A stretch of 64,000 nucleotides of DNA. Source: Dehalococcoidales bacterium (GTDB lineage: Bacteria > Chloroflexota > Dehalococcoidia > Dehalococcoidales > UBA5627). Location: assembly GCA_041656115.1 (NCBI GenBank), contig JBBAED010000001.1, positions 208,445-272,444 of the forward strand. Direction: 5' to 3'. The position numbers were made by a program, and so were the translations under genes. The notes beneath the pieces are model-generated. The model was not told where the DNA came from, made no database searches, and saw nothing but the letters and a program-made list of their open reading frames with translations. Below are positions 53,596 to 61,065 of the stretch, piece by piece (the stretch's first letter is position 1; every line of letters starts with the position of its first letter).

Positions 53596-56496
53596 TTGAA
53601 AGAAGAAAAGGATTTGAAAACAGAAGAAACCAAGCAATCCGGTGAAGTTTCAAGAAGAGACTTTCTTGTAGGTGCCGGTACTGTGGTTGTTGGCGGCGCT
53701 GTCGGTGCTGGGTTACTTTCCAGCTGTAACGGCGGCGAAGATAAGACTGTAACAACAACTAAAACTGTTGAAAAGACAGTCACGGTTGATGGTGGCGGTG
53801 GTGGTGCTACTGTAACCGTAACCGAAACTGTTGGCGGCGAAGGTGCCATAACTATAACCGAAACCAAAACTGTTTCCGATGGTACTGGTGGTGGGGCTCT
53901 TGAGCCTTGGCAAGAGCCGGAAACTACAATAGTTGCCAGCCATATACATGTTGTTGCATGTGATGTTAAAAACGGTCGCATTGTTAGGGGTAGAAGAGTT
54001 CACTTTGAAGATGATGTTGAGGCCTGGTCCCTGTCGGCTCGAGGGAAAACTTGGACAGTGCCCTTGAAATCAACCGCTCCCGCTTACTACTTGGCTCATA
54101 GGAAACGTACCGATTCCCCAAACAGAATTCCCTATCCTCTGAAGAGAGTTGATTGGGAACCCGGTGGCGACCCTGCAAAGATTAATGCACAAAACAGAGG
54201 TAGAAGTAAATACAAGAGAATTTCATGGGATGAAGCTGCTACAATAATTGCAGGAGAAATGGTAAGAGTTGCGGATAAGTATGGCGTAGAAGCGGTATCA
54301 TCATGTCGTAGCGGTCATCATCATGAAGGCCATAATGTTCAGGGTTCCATTGATACTATAAATGCTTTTATGTATTACTGGTCATTAGCTAAATATGGTT
54401 CTACCACCACTGATCGTCATGACCAGGCGAACAGTACTGCGGGGGGGCAAATGGGTGGCAGGTATGTGTTGGGAACTGATTACGAACCTAACGATGTACT
54501 GAAAGACATCTGTGAAAATACCGAATTAATGCTTGTTTGGCCCGGTGATGTCGGAAGCAAAACCTGGCGCTATACAATTGGACAGCTGCCCGGCATGTGG
54601 TATCACTGGTTTGAGGAGTTAGGGATAAAACGTGTCTTTATCAGCCCTGACTTAAACTTAGGTGCCAGTTTGTATGCCGATAAATGGATTCCTCTAATAC
54701 CGCAAACTGATGCGGCTTTTATGCTTGCGATTGCTCATATTTGGTTTAAAGAAGGCACTTTTGACCAATCTTATTTGGATACACACACGGTTGGCTTCGA
54801 GAAATTTAAAGCATATGTGCTTGGAGAAGAAGACGGAGAGGAAAAAACAGTTGATTGGGCAGCTCCGATTTGTGGAGTTGATAAGTGGACTATTAAGGCC
54901 GTTGCACGTGCATGGGCGTCTAAAATCACGTCTATTGGTTACGGGCGTGCCGGTGGAGGAGCGGTTTGTAGAACGGTTTATGCTCATGAGGCACAGAGAA
55001 TTCAGCTTTATTTGCAGGCGATGCAAGGCTTGGGAGCTCCGGGGAAACATACCCTTCACGCTTTCGGGCAAGTAATCGGTAAACCTGTAAAACCGGCAAC
55101 AACAAATAGCGTTGGTGGCTCCGCGAAAATCACATCATTAATAGCTTCAGATCTTGGGCACAGATTGAACGCCAACGATAGAGATCGTCAGTTTATTCCT
55201 ACCGGTAAATTAGAAAAAGCCATTCTTAACCCACCTGTTTACTACTATTCAATGGCAGACCAATTCTTTAAGCGTCGTTATCCGATGGAAGGTAAATCGG
55301 AAATCCACTTTATGTGGCAGCCCGGTGCCAGTTGGACGGGGAGTGACCAGAATGGACACGGTTGCCAGAGAGCAATGCAAAGCCCCAAATTGGAATGTAT
55401 TGTTTCTCAAATGATGTGGCTTGAAGATGGGATATCTTACTCAGATATAATTTTACCTATCTGCTCTGCAGAAGAACATCCGGATATTAACGTTATCAGT
55501 GGTTCAAACTTTGAGGTAATGACTTGCTATACCGAACCTATCGTTAAACCTTTTGGAGAATCTAAATCGGATCTTGAAGCAGTTTTACTTGTTGGTGAAA
55601 AGCTGGGAGTAACTGATAGTTTGACCGGCGGTAAAAAGTATGATGAATTAATCCAGGATAGAATTAAAGAAGGATACAATAATTCCGGTGTAACGGATTT
55701 AATTAGCTGGGATAAACTCAGTGAAAAAACTTATTTTGCTCAGGCTCCCGACATGAAATGGTACAACAGAGAACCTACTTTCTTGGGCTTCTATAAAGAT
55801 CCTAATAAAAATCCATTAAGAACGCCTACCGGATTATTGGAAATAGAATCGCAATTACTTAAAGACAACTTCCCAGATGATAAGGAAAGACCTCCGGTAG
55901 CTCGTTACGTTCGTGGCGGTCCTCCGGAAGAAGGTTGGGCTCATAATGAAGATAGATTGATTAGTGAAAGAGCAAAACACTATCCGTTATTGATGGTTAG
56001 TAACACTTCGACCTGGAAACATCACTCTATGTTCTCGGATGTCCCTTGGACAAGAGAAATCGAAAAAGTTGTTGGTTACGACGGTTATGCGTATTCTCCG
56101 ATTTGGGTAAATCCGGTTGATGCCGATGCCAGGGGTATTAAAGAAGGTGACATTATAAGAGTCTTTAATGAACGAGGCGGAGTGCTTGGAGGAGCTATTT
56201 TAACCGATCGAGTAATTGCTGGTGCAGTACGTATGGAGAAAGCCGGTGGCGGTCATCACATTATCCCTGGTGAACTTCACAGAGGCGGAAACCCTAACTG
56301 TATCAATCCGGTTGAAAACCACTCATTGAACGCATATGGAGGTGCTTATACAGGATACTTGGTGGAAGTAGAAAGAGTAACCGGAAGCCAAATGGATGAG
56401 TGGCGTGCAAATTACCCTGAAGCATTTGCCAGAGACAGTAACCCAACCTATGGTGAATTCTGCTCAGGTTGGATAATAGGAAAGGGGGGTGAATAA
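53596..56496 (+). CDS. Tat-exported lipoprotein molybdopterin oxidoreductase, transhydroxylase (PhgTH) large-subunit-like
   Basis: A 966-residue catalytic subunit of the DMSO-reductase superfamily. It starts with TTG after AAAGGAG. The Tat motif SRRDFL (19-24) is followed by a hydrophobic stretch and a lipobox LSSC (Cys44), then a Thr/Val/Gly linker (~50-100). The mature part matches the large subunit of pyrogallol-phloroglucinol transhydroxylase along its length: SARGKTWTVP, RIPYPLKR, YKRISWDEA, then HHHEGH where transhydroxylase has its active-site His. There is no N-terminal cysteine motif for an iron-sulfur cluster, as in transhydroxylase. At the Mo-ligand region, NS (279-280) stands where transhydroxylase has Asp174-Ser175, so the serine ligand is kept but the Asp is Asn. 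The substrate is unknown; a phenol or other hydroxylated compound is possible. Confidence 0.85.
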   Translation: MKEEKDLKTEETKQSGEVSRRDFLVGAGTVVVGGAVGAGLLSSCNGGEDKTVTTTKTVEKTVTVDGGGGGATVTVTETVGGEGAITITETKTVSDGTGGGALEPWQEPETTIVASHIHVVACDVKNGRIVRGRRVHFEDDVEAWSLSARGKTWTVPLKSTAPAYYLAHRKRTDSPNRIPYPLKRVDWEPGGDPAKINAQNRGRSKYKRISWDEAATIIAGEMVRVADKYGVEAVSSCRSGHHHEGHNVQGSIDTINAFMYYWSLAKYGSTTTDRHDQANSTAGGQMGGRYVLGTDYEPNDVLKDICENTELMLVWPGDVGSKTWRYTIGQLPGMWYHWFEELGIKRVFISPDLNLGASLYADKWIPLIPQTDAAFMLAIAHIWFKEGTFDQSYLDTHTVGFEKFKAYVLGEEDGEEKTVDWAAPICGVDKWTIKAVARAWASKITSIGYGRAGGGAVCRTVYAHEAQRIQLYLQAMQGLGAPGKHTLHAFGQVIGKPVKPATTNSVGGSAKITSLIASDLGHRLNANDRDRQFIPTGKLEKAILNPPVYYYSMADQFFKRRYPMEGKSEIHFMWQPGASWTGSDQNGHGCQRAMQSPKLECIVSQMMWLEDGISYSDIILPICSAEEHPDINVISGSNFEVMTCYTEPIVKPFGESKSDLEAVLLVGEKLGVTDSLTGGKKYDELIQDRIKEGYNNSGVTDLISWDKLSEKTYFAQAPDMKWYNREPTFLGFYKDPNKNPLRTPTGLLEIESQLLKDNFPDDKERPPVARYVRGGPPEEGWAHNEDRLISERAKHYPLLMVSNTSTWKHHSMFSDVPWTREIEKVVGYDGYAYSPIWVNPVDADARGIKEGDIIRVFNERGGVLGGAILTDRVIAGAVRMEKAGGGHHIIPGELHRGGNPNCINPVENHSLNAYGGAYTGYLVEVERVTGSQMDEWRANYPEAFARDSNPTYGEFCSGWIIGKGGE

Positions 56497-56498
56497 TA

Positions 56499-57314
56499 AT
56501 GGGTAAAGTATTTCTTATTGATATTGCAAAGTGCAATGGTTGTTATAGCTGTCAGTGTGCTTGTAAAGACGAACATGTTGAGAACGATTGGATGCCTTAT
56601 AATAGGCTTCAGCCAGCTTATGGACAATTTTGGTTTAAATTACAAGAAATTATAAGAGGAACAACTCCAAAGATTAAAGCTGCTTATGTTCCCTTGATGT
56701 GCATGCATTGTGACGATGCTCCATGCATGAAGTCTTGCCCTGTAGACGCGATAAATAAGAGGCCTGACGGATTGGTTATAATTGATCCTGCAAAATGTAA
56801 TGGATGCATGTTATGTGTTGAAGCTTGTCCTTATGGTGCCATATATTACAATAACGATTTGAAGTTGGCTCAAAAATGCACCGGGTGTGCTCATCTTCTT
56901 GATCGAGGCTGGCCTATTAAAGAGCCTCGCTGTGTGGATGCTTGTATAACTGATATGCTTAGGTTTGGAGAAGAAGAAGATTTTTCCGCAGATATTGCTA
57001 AATCTGAGGCTTATCCGACATTGTCGGGTGAACCTGCTCCAAAAGTTAGGGTTCATTACCAAAATCTTCCTAAACGATTTATCGCAGGAACTGTATATGA
57101 CCCTGGTACCGAAGAGGTAGTTATAGGTGCAACTTGTACCCTTTCCGGTGCCGATAGTGGAACTGCTGTTACCGATGAGTTTGGTGATTTCTGGTTTGAA
57201 GGAATCGCAGTTGGCGAATATTCGGTTAAAATTGAAAAAGACGGAAAGACTTTAACGAGAGATAATATCAACACCGAAAAGGATGTCAATTTAGGTAATT
57301 TAGCTTTATCTTAG
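56499..57314 (+). CDS. Iron-sulfur subunit of the transhydroxylase-like complex, with C-terminal beta-domain
   Basis: A 271-residue electron-transfer subunit beginning two bases after the catalytic gene with GGGGGTGAATAATA upstream. Four [4Fe-4S] motifs are complete: CNGCYSCQCAC (12-22), CMHCDDAPCMKSC (68-80), CNGCMLCVEAC (100-110), and CTGC with CVDAC (127-149). Residues ~194-271 form an immunoglobulin/transthyretin-like domain (AGTVYDPGTEEVVIGATC, TDEFGDFWFEGIAVGEYSV), which is also found at the C-terminus of the transhydroxylase small subunit and is not normal for DmsB-type proteins. The transhydroxylase homologue has lost some of the cysteines that are intact here. No Tat signal is present, so it would be exported together with the catalytic subunit. 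It is the last gene of the operon. Confidence 0.9.
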   Translation: MGKVFLIDIAKCNGCYSCQCACKDEHVENDWMPYNRLQPAYGQFWFKLQEIIRGTTPKIKAAYVPLMCMHCDDAPCMKSCPVDAINKRPDGLVIIDPAKCNGCMLCVEACPYGAIYYNNDLKLAQKCTGCAHLLDRGWPIKEPRCVDACITDMLRFGEEEDFSADIAKSEAYPTLSGEPAPKVRVHYQNLPKRFIAGTVYDPGTEEVVIGATCTLSGADSGTAVTDEFGDFWFEGIAVGEYSVKIEKDGKTLTRDNINTEKDVNLGNLALS

Positions 57315-57353
57315 TAGTATAAATGCTGCTTAATTGAAGGCTGTGCAAGAATT

Positions 57354-57386
57354 AAAACAGGACCCGGATCATCCGGGTCCTGTTTT
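57354..57386 (+). terminator. Terminator of the molybdoenzyme operon
   Basis: AAAACAGGACCCGG and CCGGGTCCTGTTTT form a perfect stem of at least 14 bp with a five-base loop. It is symmetrical and could work both ways. The following 280 bases, up to the next gene, hold no reading frame. Confidence 0.92.
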
Positions 57387-57666
57387 ATAGCTACAACGGT
57401 GTTCGTTAAATGTTGGCAGCCTTATCCGCCATCGGCTTCGAATTTGTTATTTGTTAGCGCGAACCGTACTGTGTTAAAATTACTTCGGACTGGCAGAGTC
57501 TGAAAATAAGTTTTAAATGAGGTTTTGTGTAATTAAAGAAAGGTTCCGAAGCCTCCTTAATTAGACTTCTTTAAAATAGCAATATAACCCTTCACTTTTT
57601 TCTCTTCCCTTTAATTTAATCCGTGTTTTAGATCTGTTGTTGGTCAATAAAATTAGGAGAAATAAA

Positions 57667-58536
57667 TTGCAAATAGTAACGGATAGCGGTACCGATGTTT
57701 CTTTATCCGAACAAGAAAGGAAAGAACTCAAAGTCAATGTTGTGCCTCTTAACATAACTCTTGACGGAAAAACTTATCGTGATGGGATAGATATTACCCC
57801 CGAAGAGTTTTATCCGATTTTAGCGGAAAGTAAAGGTTTACCGAAAACATCTCAGCCTTCCCCTGGGGATTTTGTAAAACTGTATAAAGAGCTGGCTAAA
57901 GAAGACCCTGACATTCTGTCCATTCATATGAGTTCGGGGCTTAGCGGTACCCTTAATGCTGCCAAGGTAGCTGCGGGAATGGTACCCGAAGCCAATATAA
58001 CGCATGTTGATACCAAAACGCTTTCAGTAGCCTCAGGATGGCAAGTGGAGGCAGCGGCAAGGGCGATAAAAAAGGGTTTATCGAAAGAAAACATTTTAGA
58101 TTTATTGAAAAAAATAGGCGATGCCACAGAGATTGTCTATACGCTAAAAGAATTAAAATACCTTATTCACGGCGGGCGTATCAGTCATATTAAGGGCTTA
58201 ATTGCTTCGGTTTTGAATATAAAGCCCTTTATCGGGGTGGAAAAAGAGAAGGGGACTTATATTCAGATTGGACAGGCGATAACCTTTGATAGAGCATTGT
58301 CGGGTATTGTTGATTTAATAAGTAAACAACACAACCCGGGAGTAAAATTAAGGGCACAAGTGATGCATACCTTTAATCCCGAAAGTGCGATGGCATTACG
58401 CGAAATGATTGATAAAGTTTTTCAATGTACATGGCTTCCGGTGGGGAGTATCTCGGTTGCCCTTGGTGCGCACCCGGGCCCCAGTATGGTTGGCGTTGTT
58501 TATGCGCCCGAGGAAGTTTTTGCCGAGTTAGTTTAA
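57667..58536 (+). CDS. DegV family fatty-acid-binding protein, third copy
   Basis: A 289-residue DegV protein opening with QIVTDSGTDVSLSEQE. The ligand-contact blocks IHMSSGLSGTLNAAKVA and GAHPGPSMVGVVYAP are present, though HPGPS replaces the more usual HxGPG. Start at TTG 57667 is chosen because AGGAG lies seven bases upstream and the product then begins at the conserved strand; an earlier TTG at 57637 is possible. It is not adjacent to fakA, unlike the two copies at 31 kb, and may bind a different lipid. It is followed 107 bases later by the protease gene. Confidence 0.9.
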   Translation: MQIVTDSGTDVSLSEQERKELKVNVVPLNITLDGKTYRDGIDITPEEFYPILAESKGLPKTSQPSPGDFVKLYKELAKEDPDILSIHMSSGLSGTLNAAKVAAGMVPEANITHVDTKTLSVASGWQVEAAARAIKKGLSKENILDLLKKIGDATEIVYTLKELKYLIHGGRISHIKGLIASVLNIKPFIGVEKEKGTYIQIGQAITFDRALSGIVDLISKQHNPGVKLRAQVMHTFNPESAMALREMIDKVFQCTWLPVGSISVALGAHPGPSMVGVVYAPEEVFAELV

Positions 58537-58643
58537 TTTCTCCCCTTTATTTCTCTTAATCATAATGTGGTAAAATCAGATTTGCGGTATACGACACAGG
58601 TATAGCGCAAATTTTGGTTTTGCACTTAAATAAGAGGTTCCAA

Positions 58644-59792
58644 ATGTCAAAAACAATTAAAACTGTTTTAATCACCTTGTTGGCGGCGTTTGCCGTAATG
58701 TTTTCTTTTCAGGTTGGTTACTATGCCGGTGTTGAAGAAGGAAGGACTTCACTGGCAGATGATCCGCACTTGGCCAGTATTGAAGAAGCATGGTCCAACA
58801 TCAAATTTTATTATGTTGAAAATGACGATATTGATTACGATCTTTTAACTCAATTTGCAATCGAAGGCATGCTGGATTATTTAAATGACAGCCATTCGGC
58901 TTATTTAGACCCTCAGGAATTTGCCAGTGATGCCGAATCAATGGCCGGCAGTTACAGCGGCATCGGTGTTTTGGTTTCCGTAGCCAATGAACGGTTTGTG
59001 GTTGTAAAGGTTTACGATGATTCACCGGCGGCAGAAGCCGGATTACTGGAGGGAGACTTTATACAGGCGGTTAACGGAGAGTCTACGGCGGAAATGTCTT
59101 TGGATGAACTTGTTTCAAAGGTCCGCGGTGAGGAGGGGACAACAGTAACTCTAAGCGTAATGCGTCATGACGGTCTAACTTCCAAAGATTTGAATGTTAT
59201 AAGAGGAAAGGTGATTGTTCCGAGCGTCCATTTGGAAATGATTGATGAAATTGCTTACGTCAGAATTGACCAGTTTGCACAGGAAACGGATAAAGAATTC
59301 AGTAAGATATTAAAAGAACTTCAGGATAACGGTGCTACCGGTATCGTATTGGACTTGCGCAGTAATCCCGGCGGGTTGTTGCAAACAGTACTAAATATCG
59401 CCAGTTGTTTTTACACCGAGGGTAACGTTCTTACCGTTAAAGAAAACGACGGTAAAACTAAAAAATACAATGTCAATAAGCAATCGGTTACCACCAATCT
59501 TCCGGTTGTGGTATTGGTTGACAGATACAGTGCCAGCGCCAGTGAAGTATTGGCAGGGGCCTTACAGGATCATAACAGGGCTCAGATTGCGGGGACAATA
59601 ACCTACGGTAAAGGCAGTGTCAACATCATGTTTGAGTTACCTAATATGGGCGGTTTATATCTTACAACCGCCAGGTGGTATACGCCAAACGGCAATCTAA
59701 TTGAAGGGATTGGCATTACCCCGGATATTATTACCGATTTGGAAGGCGAAGAATTGATTAATTGGGCGGTCGATTATCTGCTTGACCGTTAG
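58644..59792 (+). CDS. Carboxy-terminal processing protease (S41, CtpA-like)
   Basis: A 382-residue secreted or membrane-anchored serine protease. The N-terminal helix ISKTIKTVLITLLAAFAVMFSF-like segment (from TVLITLLAAFAVMFSFQVGY) anchors it. A PDZ domain lies at residues ~95-180 (GIGVLVSVANERFVVVKVYD). The catalytic domain has LDLRSNPGGLLQT, the nucleophile in YSASASEVLAGAL and the general-base Lys in TYGKGSVNIMFELP. The ATG at 58644 has AAGAGG upstream. Substrates are probably envelope proteins. The following gene has its own promoter. Confidence 0.93.
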   Translation: MSKTIKTVLITLLAAFAVMFSFQVGYYAGVEEGRTSLADDPHLASIEEAWSNIKFYYVENDDIDYDLLTQFAIEGMLDYLNDSHSAYLDPQEFASDAESMAGSYSGIGVLVSVANERFVVVKVYDDSPAAEAGLLEGDFIQAVNGESTAEMSLDELVSKVRGEEGTTVTLSVMRHDGLTSKDLNVIRGKVIVPSVHLEMIDEIAYVRIDQFAQETDKEFSKILKELQDNGATGIVLDLRSNPGGLLQTVLNIASCFYTEGNVLTVKENDGKTKKYNVNKQSVTTNLPVVVLVDRYSASASEVLAGALQDHNRAQIAGTITYGKGSVNIMFELPNMGGLYLTTARWYTPNGNLIEGIGITPDIITDLEGEELINWAVDYLLDR

Positions 59793-59834
59793 TTTGTACT
59801 GCTTTAATCTTTTTTGCTGTGATATTAAGAATGG

Positions 59835-59863
59835 TTGCTATTATCTTGATATCACTATAAAAT
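59835..59863 (+). promoter_or_regulatory. Promoter of the DUF164 gene, nearly leaderless
   Basis: TTGCTA (59835-59840) and TAAAAT (59858-59863) are 17 bases apart. The -10 box overlaps an ATG at 59862, so that codon cannot be the start; the ATG at 59874 would have a leader of only about four bases. Confidence 0.5.
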
Positions 59864-59873
59864 GTTGGATGAT

Positions 59874-60569
59874 ATGAGCAGCGTATCGGTTTTATACCAG
59901 TTACAGGAAACAGAACTTGAGATTGAGTCTTTAAGGGAGACCTTAAGGGCTTATATTAAAAAATTGGAAGAAAACGAGGCGCTAAATTCCGAACGTTCTG
60001 CACTGTCTTTACTGCGCAATCAATTGGAAACGCTTCGAAAAAAACAACAAGAAATCCAGTGGTTAATCGATGACATCGAAGCTAAAATAAAAAAATCCAA
60101 TAACGATTTATACAACGGTAACATCAAAAATCCCAAAGAATTACTTAATTTACAACAAGAAGTAGGCGTGTTGGAATCTCAACGTAAACAACACGAAGAT
60201 GAATTATTGATTGTGTTATCTCAGACAGAAGCGGTTACGGAGGCGGAAGTCCAAAAAGCTGAAAATGTAAAAAAGATGGAAACCGAGTGGCGCAGCGAAC
60301 AATCTTCTTTAATCGCGGAAGCGCAGAAATTAAAAACGGCAATTACCGAAATGAAATCCAAACGCGATACTATGGTTTCCGCTATCGATTTACAAATGCT
60401 CGAGCGTTATAATCAACTGAAAGAAAAAAGAGGCGTGGCAGTCGCTAAAATTGAACAAGGAACTTGTTGCGGTTGTCGGATAACGCTTTCAACGGCACAG
60501 TTACAGCAGGTACGCACCGGAAAAGTTGTGCAATGTGACAGCTGCCGCCGAATTCTTTATCTGTTATAG
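59874..60569 (+). CDS. DUF164-type protein: coiled coil with C-terminal C4 zinc ribbon
   Basis: A 231-residue protein. Residues ~5-170 form a long antiparallel coiled coil (LQETELEIESLRETLRAYIK and following heptads), and the end carries a zinc ribbon: CCGCRITLSTAQLQQVRTGK followed by CDSCRRILY. This is the DUF164/CdsZ architecture. Related proteins have been linked to nucleic-acid or ribosome-associated roles, but the function here is unknown. Start at 59874 is inferred from the promoter; an upstream ATG at 59862 overlaps the -10 box. The RNase HI-like gene follows within 21 bases, a common pairing. Confidence 0.85.
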   Translation: MSSVSVLYQLQETELEIESLRETLRAYIKKLEENEALNSERSALSLLRNQLETLRKKQQEIQWLIDDIEAKIKKSNNDLYNGNIKNPKELLNLQQEVGVLESQRKQHEDELLIVLSQTEAVTEAEVQKAENVKKMETEWRSEQSSLIAEAQKLKTAITEMKSKRDTMVSAIDLQMLERYNQLKEKRGVAVAKIEQGTCCGCRITLSTAQLQQVRTGKVVQCDSCRRILYLL

Positions 60570-60589
60570 CTTTACAGAGGAAGGTTTTA

Positions 60590-60988
60590 ATTATCGAAAG
60601 AGTTATTATACATACGGACGGGGCATCGCGCGGTAATCCCGGGCGGTCTGCAATCGGTGTTACCATCAAAGATGAAAAAGGCAATCTGTTAAAGTCTGTT
60701 TCACAAGCAATCGGCATTACCACCAATAATCAGGCGGAATATAAAGCAATTATCGTCGCGCTTGATCAAGCCGTTAAACTGGGGGCCAAACAAGTAGAAC
60801 TCAGGTCCGATTCCGAGTTGGTAGTTTTTCAGCTTACCGGCAGATACAAGGTCAAAAAAGATACTTTACAGCCTCTTTTTCAAGAAGTAACAGCCTTAAT
60901 TTCGCGCTTCGAATCATTTAAAATCAGGCATATCCCCCGCGCGCAAAACAGTGAGGCGGATGCTTTGGCAAACAAAGCGTTTAAATAA
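60590..60988 (+). CDS. RNase HI-like ribonuclease, apparent ATT start codon
   Basis: A 132-residue RNase H-fold protein. The four acidic catalytic positions are seen: Asp in HTDGASRGNPGRSAIG, Glu in NNQAEYKAIIVAL, Asp in LRSDSELVVFQL, and Asp in NSEADALANKAF. It removes RNA from RNA-DNA hybrids. No ATG, GTG or TTG exists in this frame between the upstream in-frame TGA (about 60539) and the middle of the gene, so initiation must use a rare codon. ATT at 60590 lies five bases after GAGGAAGG and directly before the conserved N-terminus (IERVIIHTDGA). It is probably cotranslated with the DUF164 gene 20 bases upstream. Confidence 0.85.
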   Translation: MIERVIIHTDGASRGNPGRSAIGVTIKDEKGNLLKSVSQAIGITTNNQAEYKAIIVALDQAVKLGAKQVELRSDSELVVFQLTGRYKVKKDTLQPLFQEVTALISRFESFKIRHIPRAQNSEADALANKAFK

Positions 60989-61065
60989 CGCTTACTTGAG
61001 CCTTTTTACTTATCTTGGTTTTTGAAAACAACGGGTTTGCTTCAAGCGCTTAAACTTTGTAATCC

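Noticed and set aside
53596..56496. Catalytic subunit as a polysulfide, arsenate or nitrate reductase
   Set aside because: Those enzymes carry an N-terminal cysteine motif for an iron-sulfur cluster, which is absent here, and the small subunit's beta-domain is specific to the transhydroxylase group.
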